A DNA stretch of 64,000 bases from Pectobacterium atrosepticum (lineage in GTDB: Bacteria > Pseudomonadota > Gammaproteobacteria > Enterobacterales > Enterobacteriaceae): positions 4,464,001 to 4,528,000 of the forward strand of contig CP036163.1 of assembly GCA_019056595.1 (NCBI GenBank), given 5' to 3'. Within the stretch, counting starts at the first letter, position 1, and each line of letters starts with the position of its first letter. The position numbers and the translations under genes were made by a program. This document shows positions 55,401-63,300 of the stretch, in pieces. Under the pieces are notes generated by a model that did not search any database, was not told the origin of the DNA, and was given only the letters and a program-made list of their open reading frames with translations.

Positions 55401-58400
55401 CCGAGTGACAGGAGATGATGGGCTAATTGGTTGGCACGACGATTAAGGCCGTCATAGCTGAGCGTCTGCTCCTCGAACACGACCGCAATAGCGTCAGGCG
55501 TTTGGGCAACCTGTTGTTCAAACCGTTGATGGATTAAGGCATCGTATGGGAAATCGCTATGGGTGGCGTTGAAACCCACCGATAATTGCTCGTATTCAGC
55601 AGCGGGCAATATATCGATAGCCTCTGCGAGCGTTTCCGGCGCATCGGTTAATAGGGTGACGAGCTGTTCTATTGCCTGCAACAGATAGGCATTCACCCGA
55701 TTAGGATCGATAGGGCTGATGGTTTGGGTCGAGAGCGAAAAACACTCACGGTTATTATCAATTGAGATGCCCAATGGGTAGTTAGTGCGCTCACGGCTAA
55801 ACAGGCTCTCTACACCGAACTGTCTTAAATTCGGCGCGTCGGCACCTCTGTCATTGGTGTGTCGACAATTGAGTAGGGTGCTGAACAGCGGCATAGTACC
55901 GAGCCCGCTGTATCGCTGGGCCGTGGACAGCGGTGTTTGTTCATAGCGTAATAAATTGGCGCAAATATCATTCGCGGTGTTGACTAGCGTTGCTACGCTC
56001 ATACCCGCCAGTTTTATCCTGAAGGGCAGCGTATTGATAAACATGCCTAATGCGGTTGTACTGCCTTCAAGACCCGACATTCGTCCCGATAATGTCGTGC
56101 CGAACACAAGATCGTCTCGTCCACTGGTTCGTGCGATAACCAACGCCCAACTGGCGTGAAACAGCGCCGCTGGACTGATGCCGAACCGGCGGGCGGCGTC
56201 ACGAATCGTTTGTGAAAGTTCAGGGCTAAGCGACTGACGTGCTTCTGCCGCGTTTTCACCGCTGGCTTGAACATTTGCTACACCAAATGGTGCTGTAATT
56301 TCGTCGATGTCCGCCAAATAGTCTTGGAAAAATGCTTCTGCTGCATGGTTTTTATCTTCCTGACGGGTATAAGCCACAAAGTTTCTATACGGGAATGATG
56401 GTGGAAGTGCCTCACCTTTTCCCATCAGAAACGCGGTCGTTTCCGCGAGTAGCTGACGCAGTGAAAGGTTGTCATCAATGATGTGGTGAAATTGAAGCAG
56501 TATATAAAGCGCCGGTGATGTTGAGTCAGGCGCTACGTACAGATGCATTAATGGTGCCTGTGACAAATCCATTGAGGCGTGTGAGGAGACGACTCTTTCC
56601 CGCATCGTGGTGACCACATCAACGCTGTTTTCTGGTTCCAGACGATGCACATTCAGCGTTGCATGGCGATGTACCACCTGAACCGGCTGCGTCAATTCCG
56701 TCCAGTGAATCGACGTACGTAGAATGTCGTGCCGGTTAATGACGGATTGTAGTGCTGCAATAAACGCATCCAGCTTTGTCTCATTCGCAACACGCAAGAG
56801 TGACGATACGACATAGGGATCGTTATCTGGGTGCAAACGATGATGGAAGAGAATCCCTTCCTGTAGTGAAGCCAGAGGGTAGATGTCTTGAATATTGGCG
56901 GCACCGCCAGAAACGGTGTCAGTAATGGCATCAATCTCCTGCTGCGACAGGGCTACCAGAGGCAGCATCTCAGGCGTGATTCTTTCAGCACCGTTGGGGA
57001 TAAGGTTGTCTGGCGTAATGAAACGGGATTCGCCCCGATCGTGTTGAATGGCATCAGCCAGTTCGATGAGCGTCGGCGCGGTAAATACGCTGCGAACGTC
57101 GAGTTTTAAGCCGAGGTGACGCAGTTTTTCAATCAAACTGACGATCAGCAATGAATGGCCGCCGAGTTCAAAAAAGTGGTCATACCGTCCCACCCGTTCT
57201 AACCCTAGCAGGTCTTGCCAGATTTCAGCCAATGCCGTTTCAATGTCACCGACAGGCTCCTCATAGCCGCGTGTTACCACGGCGGAGCGTTCAGGCGCAG
57301 GCAGGGCTTTACGATCCAACTTGCCATTTGGCGTAAGCGGGAAGGCCTCAAGTGTGACAAACGCCGCCGGGATCATATAGTCGGCTAAATGCGTTGACAG
57401 CTGCTGGCGTAGATCGGCTGGTTCCAGCACCGCTTTGGGCTGAGGCTGAATGTAGGCCACCAGACGGGTATCTCCCGGAACATCCTCACGGGCGAGTACC
57501 ACCGCTTCCTGAACGCCTGGGCACTGTACCAGGCGGGACTCGATTTCCCCCAGTTCAATACGGAAGCCGCGTACCTTGACCTGAAAGTCATTACGGCCCA
57601 GATAGTCCAGCGTACCGTCGGGCAGCCAGCGGGCGAGATCGCCGGTTTTGTAGAGTCGGGTTGCGGGGCTGTCAGAGAAAGGGTCGACAATAAAGCGCTC
57701 GGCAGTCAGGTCAGGACGGTTGAGGTAGCCGCGTGCGACACCTGCTCCGCCGATATAGAGCTCACCGGCGACGCCGACCGGCACCGGTTGGCCGTGCGGG
57801 TCAAGCAGGTAGGCACGTAGATCCGGCAAGGGCCGGCCAATAAGGCTACCGCGCCCGGCGGTGATATCGGCGGCGCTCAGTTCGCGGAAGGTGGCGTGAA
57901 CGGTAATCTCGGTGATGCCGTACATATTAATCAGGCGGGTGCGCTCAAGCGGATTATCCGCTATCCACGGGGCCAGCATATGTAACTCTAGCGCTTCCCC
58001 GCCGAAGATGATGCAGCGCAGCGAATGATCGGTATCATCTCGCGCAGCAATCAACTGGCGGAACGCCCCCGGCGTCTGGTTAAGTACCGTCACACGCTCC
58101 CGACAGAGCAGGGAATAGAATTCCTGCGGTGAGCGGGCACAAAGCGTCGGTACGACAACCAGTTTGCCGCCGTAAGCGAGCGCTCCCCATATTTCCCAGA
58201 CGGAAAAGTCGAACGCAAAGGAGTGGAACTGGGTCCAGACGTCGTTGCTGTCAAAGTGGAAATAGTCCTGCGTTGCGTCGAGCAGGCGGGTGACGCTGGC
58301 ATGCTCGACCATGACGCCTTTGGGTTTACCGGTAGAGCCGGAGGTGTAGATGACATAGGCCAGATGGTCGGGCGTGACGCCCAGCGCGTGCGCGTCGGGA

Positions 58401-60313
58401 TTGTGGTCAGGCTGCGCATCGAAGACGTCGTGCGCGTCAAGCAGTACGGTGGGCAGCGCGGTATCCGGCAGTGTAGCGGTCAATGCCGACTGGGTAAGGA
58501 GCGCTACGGGCGTGGCATCGTCGAGCATATAGGTGAGGCGCTCGGCGGGGTAGGACGGGTCGAGAGGGAGATAGGCGGCACCCGCCTTGAGGATGGCGAG
58601 CAGGCCAATAATCATCTCGGGGCTGCGTTCGACGCAAATGGCGACGAGGTCGTCGGGTTTGACACCGAGGCTGATGAGATGATGTGCGAGCTGGTTGGCG
58701 CGCTGGTTAAGTGTCTGATAGGTGAGCGAGTGTGATTCGTAGACGACGGCGATAGCATTCGGGAAGCGCTGTGCCTGATCTTCGACGCGAGCCTGAATCA
58801 GCGCAGGCGTTGGGCATACGGCATCGGCTGGATTAAAGTCAACCAGCACCTGCTGGCGTTCGCTGTCCGACAACATAGGAACGGACCAAAGAGGCTGTGT
58901 AACATCGGTGGCAATGGCCGTTAATACGTTCACTACGTAGCCAGCCACGCGTTCAATCGTTTCTCGATCGAAGAGATCGATGGCATATTCCAGTGAGCCA
59001 GTCAGACCATTTTCCGTCTCGTTAACCGATAACATCAGGTCAAATTGAGCGCTGTGTTTGGGTTGTTCAATAAAAGAGACGTCCAGATCGGGCAGCATTA
59101 ATTTCTGTGAAGCTGTGTTATTCAGAGCCAACATCACCTGAAAGATGGGGCTGTAGCTGAGGCTGCGTGCTGGCTGTACCACTTCTACGACCTGATCGAA
59201 CGGAAGATCCTGATGGGCATAAGCGGAAAGTGATTGTTCTCTAACCTGCGTCAGCAGTGCTTCCAAGGTTTTACATTCATCCAGTTCAATGCGGAGTGCC
59301 AGCGTGTTCACAAAGAAGCCTATCAGCCCTTCCAGCTCGTGGCGGGTGCGGTTGGCGATCGGCGTGCCAATAACGATATCATCTTGGCCACTGAGGCGAG
59401 ACAGCACGAGACTCCATGCGGCAAGTACGGTCATAAACAGCGTGGTTCCCTGCTGATGACCTTGTGTTTTGAGCGCATTAAGAACATCAGCACTGAGACG
59501 GAAAGACACGTGGCTGCCCGCATAGCGCTGCACCGCGGGGCGTGGACGGTCAGTTGGCAGTTCTAACAGCGCGGGCGCGCCCTGTAACTGGCTATGCCAA
59601 AAATCACGTTGCTCGGCGAGCGTATCTTCTTTGAGCCAGCCGTGTTGCCAGGCGGCATAATCGGCGTACTGAATCGGTAGCGGTGGTAAATGTGCCGCAT
59701 GGCCGCTGAGTGCGGCGCGATACAGGGCAGAAAATTCACGCACGAAGATCCCCAGAGACCAGCCATCGGAGATGATATGGTGTTGGGTAATGAGCAAAAC
59801 ATGTTCTTCATCGCTCAGCTGCAATAGCTGTCCACGAATTAGCGGGCCTTGCATAAGGTCGAATGGTTCACGCGCTTCACTCTCGGTCAACTCGGCCACC
59901 CGTTGGGCTCGCGCCGTCTCGTCAAGGTCGCGCAGGTCGAGGCTGGATAGACAAAAGCGGGTTTCTTCAGGGGCAATCTGTTGAGAGGGTTGACCATCAA
60001 CCAGCGCAAAGTGTGTGCGAAGGCTTTCATGGCGAGCGATCAGACCATCTAGCGCCGTCGTAAGCGCCGGTTTATCGAGTTTGCCGGTCAGCCGTAGAGC
60101 CGCAGGAAGATGATAGGCCTGACTAGCGGCCTGATCGAGCTGACCAATAAACCACAGCCGCTGTTGAGCGAAAGAGAGTGGCAGCGGCATGTTCCGATCG
60201 ACTTTCTTAATCGATGGGCGCTGTTGGTGTCCACGTTGCTTTAGCTGTTCTTTAACTTTTTTCTCCAGAACGGCGCGTTTTAGCTCTTCAATGCTCATGT
60301 TTTCTTTATTCAT
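51728..60313 (-). CDS. Nonribosomal peptide synthetase, modules Thr-Tyr(like)-Ser (ends at a premature stop inside A3)
   Basis: A coding stretch of 2,861 codons ending in the third adenylation domain. A short N-terminal helix (MNKENMSIEELKRAVLEKKVKEQLKQR) looks like an acceptor docking segment. Then: C1 of LCL type (QHHIISDGWS ~59775); A1 with D-F-W-N-I-G-M-V-H, the Thr code; PCP (~57160); C2 dual type (HHRLHPDNDPY, His1157); A2 with D-A-S-T-I-A-A-V-C, close to the Tyr code; PCP (~53930); C3 dual type (HHRLQEQGDAY ~53600); and the first half of A3 (TSGSTGKPKG present). It ends LNPLQL at a TGA created by a 2-bp loss. The start ATG overlaps the upstream synthetase stop by 8 bp (ATGAATAA). With the lesion repaired the protein would run on through 39236-51661 to about 7,050 residues. 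Confidence 0.93.
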   Translation of the reverse strand: MNKENMSIEELKRAVLEKKVKEQLKQRGHQQRPSIKKVDRNMPLPLSFAQQRLWFIGQLDQAASQAYHLPAALRLTGKLDKPALTTALDGLIARHESLRTHFALVDGQPSQQIAPEETRFCLSSLDLRDLDETARAQRVAELTESEAREPFDLMQGPLIRGQLLQLSDEEHVLLITQHHIISDGWSLGIFVREFSALYRAALSGHAAHLPPLPIQYADYAAWQHGWLKEDTLAEQRDFWHSQLQGAPALLELPTDRPRPAVQRYAGSHVSFRLSADVLNALKTQGHQQGTTLFMTVLAAWSLVLSRLSGQDDIVIGTPIANRTRHELEGLIGFFVNTLALRIELDECKTLEALLTQVREQSLSAYAHQDLPFDQVVEVVQPARSLSYSPIFQVMLALNNTASQKLMLPDLDVSFIEQPKHSAQFDLMLSVNETENGLTGSLEYAIDLFDRETIERVAGYVVNVLTAIATDVTQPLWSVPMLSDSERQQVLVDFNPADAVCPTPALIQARVEDQAQRFPNAIAVVYESHSLTYQTLNQRANQLAHHLISLGVKPDDLVAICVERSPEMIIGLLAILKAGAAYLPLDPSYPAERLTYMLDDATPVALLTQSALTATLPDTALPTVLLDAHDVFDAQPDHNPDAHALGVTPDHLAYVIYTSGSTGKPKGVMVEHASVTRLLDATQDYFHFDSNDVWTQFHSFAFDFSVWEIWGALAYGGKLVVVPTLCARSPQEFYSLLCRERVTVLNQTPGAFRQLIAARDDTDHSLRCIIFGGEALELHMLAPWIADNPLERTRLINMYGITEITVHATFRELSAADITAGRGSLIGRPLPDLRAYLLDPHGQPVPVGVAGELYIGGAGVARGYLNRPDLTAERFIVDPFSDSPATRLYKTGDLARWLPDGTLDYLGRNDFQVKVRGFRIELGEIESRLVQCPGVQEAVVLAREDVPGDTRLVAYIQPQPKAVLEPADLRQQLSTHLADYMIPAAFVTLEAFPLTPNGKLDRKALPAPERSAVVTRGYEEPVGDIETALAEIWQDLLGLERVGRYDHFFELGGHSLLIVSLIEKLRHLGLKLDVRSVFTAPTLIELADAIQHDRGESRFITPDNLIPNGAERITPEMLPLVALSQQEIDAITDTVSGGAANIQDIYPLASLQEGILFHHRLHPDNDPYVVSSLLRVANETKLDAFIAALQSVINRHDILRTSIHWTELTQPVQVVHRHATLNVHRLEPENSVDVVTTMRERVVSSHASMDLSQAPLMHLYVAPDSTSPALYILLQFHHIIDDNLSLRQLLAETTAFLMGKGEALPPSFPYRNFVAYTRQEDKNHAAEAFFQDYLADIDEITAPFGVANVQASGENAAEARQSLSPELSQTIRDAARRFGISPAALFHASWALVIARTSGRDDLVFGTTLSGRMSGLEGSTTALGMFINTLPFRIKLAGMSVATLVNTANDICANLLRYEQTPLSTAQRYSGLGTMPLFSTLLNCRHTNDRGADAPNLRQFGVESLFSRERTNYPLGISIDNNRECFSLSTQTISPIDPNRVNAYLLQAIEQLVTLLTDAPETLAEAIDILPAAEYEQLSVGFNATHSDFPYDALIHQRFEQQVAQTPDAIAVVFEEQTLSYDGLNRRANQLAHHLLSLGVQPDDRIAICVERSVEMIVGLLGILKAGAAYVPLDPAYPAERLAYMLDDAKPVALLTQTALIETLNSTLPLVVLDDPQFTVFKHASQDNPDAHALGLTSHHLAYVIYTSGSTGQPKGVMIEHRSLCNLANAQIRAFGITANSRLLQFASFSFDACISEVTTTLCQGASLILASREALLPGDALLNTLQTQAITHVTLPPIAAGALDASAEPPDLTTLIFAGEACPPALAKRWATAKQVINAYGPTESTVCATIYHYHRTGDDFLPIGKPIDNTHVYILDAKGQLAPLGVAGEMYLGGVGIARGYLNRPELTAERFIPDPYSDQPGARMYKTGDLGRWLADGNIEYLGRNDFQIKLRGFRIEPGEIEARLMGCSGVQDAVVIVREDNPNDKRLVAYIRPHVGAEIEPAALRLQLSQHLAEYMLPAAFVTLEQFPLTPNGKLDRKALPAPDLLSVATRSYEAPQGDVEIALADSWKTLLQLDRVGRHDHFFELGGHSLMAVNLIERLHHLGWTIDVSRIFSTPVLCEMAQAVQANQDKPAFSVPPNRIPKHCSALTPTMLPLATLTQAELDTVVATVSGGAANVQDIYSLSPLQQGILFHHRLQEQGDAYLLNSLLAFDNRERLDTFLNALQQVIDRHDILRTSFCWHGLTQPVQVVWRHAPLPVSTFSPVSEDNILSQLKAYTDSRHRRLNLNQAPLLSADIAYNPATGEWLLAFGFHHLIGDHMTLDLIVSEITTLLQGRAETLPPSLPYRNFIAQILSVPPSVHEQYFRSRLADIDTPTAPFGILNTQDDSEHIAEARLALDTGLAQAIRKQARQLGISPSVLFHVAWAQVLAHVSSSDDVVFGSVFLGRLQGTAGVSRIMGMFINTLPLRITLGDRSVLDVVQDTYRDLTAILEHEQTPLTLAQRCSGVMPPMPLFSALFNYRHSQLGTTTDRVWRGMRLLTAEERTNYPFTLSVDDLGEQFRLVSQTIEGVDPLSLAHYLETAIKELVEALATEPQRSIMSLPILPDSERRQVMLDFNATEADFPHDALIHQLVEDQAARTPDTTAVLFEDQHLTYDALNRRANQLAHHLIDLGVKPDDRIAICVERSLDMVIGLLAILKAGAAYVPLDPGYPAERLAYMLDDASPVALLTQANQRALLTGDVPRILLDTADFSHLSEDNPHVPGLDAHHLAYVIYTSGSTGKPKGVMNSHRALCNRLVWMQNTYRLTPDDRVLLNPLQL

Positions 60314-63300
60314 CGTTCGTATCTCCGTCTAAAATCGCCATTAATTCTTCTGCTGACATTGAGTCGAGATCGTGTGTGAGTGCATCGGTGTCATTTCCCC
60401 AGGCTGCGTGTATTTGTGCGGCCAAAATGACCTCCGCCAGCGCGGATAGCTGGGGATGTTGGAAAATGGCAACGATGGGGATATCGGTTAAAAATTCTGC
60501 GCGTATACGGGCATTCAATTGAACCGCAAGGAGCGAGTGCCCGCCGAGCTCAAAGAAATGGTCATGACGTCCTACACGCTCCACTCCCAGTAGCGTTTGC
60601 CAAATTTGAGCCAGCGCGTGTTCCAGATCACCTTGTGGCGCTTCATAGCCGCGAGTCGCCATCGCCGACTGGTCTGGTGCCGGTAGCGCCTTGCGATCAA
60701 GTTTGCCATTTGGTGTGAGCGGGAAGGCGTCCAGTGTGACGAACGCACTCGGGATCATGTACTCAGCCACCCCCTCGCTAAGTCTTTGTCGTAGATCGGC
60801 AGGTTCGAGCACCGTATCAGGCTGAGCGAGTAGGTAGGCAACCAGTCGTTTGTCGCCGGGGCTATCTTCACGGGCAATGACCACGGCATCGTGTACTCCG
60901 TGACACCGGGCGAGGCGAGTTTCAATTTCGCCCAATTCAATGCGGAAACCGCGTACTTTGACCTGAAAATCGTTACGGCCCAGATACTCAAGGGTACCGT
61001 CAGGCAGCCAGCGGCCGAGATCGCCGGTCTTGTACATCCGGGCTTCTGGTGCTCCTGAGAACGGATCGGTAATAAAACGTTCTGCCGTGAGATCGGGGCG
61101 ACCAAGATAACCGCGCACAACGCCTGCACCGGCGATATGGATTTCGCCCGCGACGCCAAGAGGAACCACGCGCCCCTGCGCGTCCAGAATATAGATTTGG
61201 GTGTTGGCGATGGGGTGACCAATATAAGGCGTTGGTGTCGTCAGGCCGTTTAGCGTGGACCAGATCGTGGTTTCTGTCGGACCATACAGATTCCAGAGCG
61301 TCGTTACCTTCTGAAGCAGCGCCGTCGCCAGATTCTCAGGCAGAGCTTCCCCTCCACACAGCGCTTTAAAGCCCGGCGGCAGAGCGAAGTCGCGTAACTC
61401 CACTAACATACGCCAGGTCGACGGCGTGGCCTGCATGAAGGACACCGCATGGCGTTCGATCAGCATGGCCAACTGTTGTGCATCCGCCGCCTGTGCCTGT
61501 GTAGCCAGAATCAGCCGTGCACCGTTCAATAACGGCAGGAAAATTTCTAATATGGAGATGTCAAAAGAAAGTGATGTGACGCCGAGCAAAACATCCTCTT
61601 GGGCGATACCTGGTTCCTTACGCATTGAACAGAGGAAATTAACCATGTTGGCATGTTCAACCATGACGCCTTTAGGTTTACCCGTCGAGCCTGAGGTGTA
61701 AATCACATAGGCCAGATGGCGTGGCGTGAGCCCCTGTTTCCGGGCGTCAAGCGGGGTATCCGGTTCGTTATCAAACGGACGGGTTTCTCCGTCATCAAGC
61801 AGGATCACAGGCAGGCTGCCGTTCATTATCCCGAGATGGGCTGACTGGGAGATCAGTGCGACGGGTTTGGCATCATCAAGCATGTAGCGCAGACGCTCTA
61901 CGGGATAAGTGGGATCTAATGGCACATAGGCCCCGCCGGCTTTGAGAATACCGAGCAGCCCGACAACCATGTCCAGACCACGCTCGACGCAAATCGCGAC
62001 CCGCTCATCGGGCCGTACGCCGAACGAAATAAGGTGGTGGGCAAGGCGATTAGCCCGGCGATTAAGCTCGTCATAGCTGAGGGAGGCTTCCCCGAATACC
62101 ACCGCGATGGCGTCGGGCGTGCAGGCAACCTGTGCTTCAAACAGCTCGTGGATAAGCGCGTGCCGTGGGATATCCGCGTCGGTTGCGTTGAAATCAACCA
62201 GCATCTGTTGACGTTCGCTGTCCGGCAGCACCGGTAGGTTCAGTATGGAACGCTGCGGTTCTGTTTCCAGCGCGTCGACCAGACTGCTGATTGCCGTCAT
62301 CAGATAGTTCAACAGACGATGAGGATCGATGTCTTCCAGCGTCTGCGCAACCAAACTAAATCCTTCGCCCCGGTCGTCAACTGCAAGCGTGAGTGGATAA
62401 TTGGTTCGTTCCTCTGAGGTCAGCACACGAATGTCGCTCAAGGTATTGTCGGTCGAGCTGGCCTGTGTATGGCGGTAGTTGAGTAAGGTACTGAATAGCG
62501 GCATGGGTGGTGCTACGCCGCTGCAGCGTTGAGCCAGCGCCAGCGGTGCTTGCTCATGCTCCAGTAGCGTCATCAAATCGTGTGAGGTGCGCTCAACCAC
62601 CTCCGCTGCGCCGCGATCCGCAAGAGAAATTCGCAGCGGCAGCGTATTGATAAACATCCCCATAATACGGTCAGCCCCTTCAGCACCAGCAAGGCGGCCG
62701 AGCAGAACAGAGCCGAATACCACGTCATCACGACCGCTGGTCTGCGCCAGAACCTGCGCCCAGGCCACATGGAACAACACGCCTGGGCTGACGCCAAGAT
62801 GACGTGCCTGTTGTCGAATAGCGGATGCCAGTGTGGCATCCAACACCAGACGAGCTTCGTGGATATCCCCGCCGCTACCTTGTACGTTGAGTAACCCAAA
62901 AGGTGCGGTCGGTTCATCAACATCAGCTAGCTTGTCGCGGAAATACGCTTCATGTGCTGAGTTCGGTACGCTTAGCGTCTGGGCGATAAAATTGCGGTAC
63001 GGGAGCGGCGTCGGTAACGCGTCAGCCTGATGCTGCAATAACAAACGGATTTCACCGACGATCAGCGCCAGCGTCATATGATCGCTAATCAGATGATGGA
63101 AGCTCAGTGCCAGCAGCCATTCGTTTTGCAGGGGATCGTGAGCGATATCTGCCCTAAACAACGGCGCCTGACTGAGATCGATCCTGCGTGTACGCGGCTC
63201 GGTATGAGCCTGCAACTGTGCCAATACATCTTCCGGTGACGTCGGTTCAAAATGGTTGATTGGCAGTATTGCCTGACGCCAGACGACCTGCACCGGCTGG

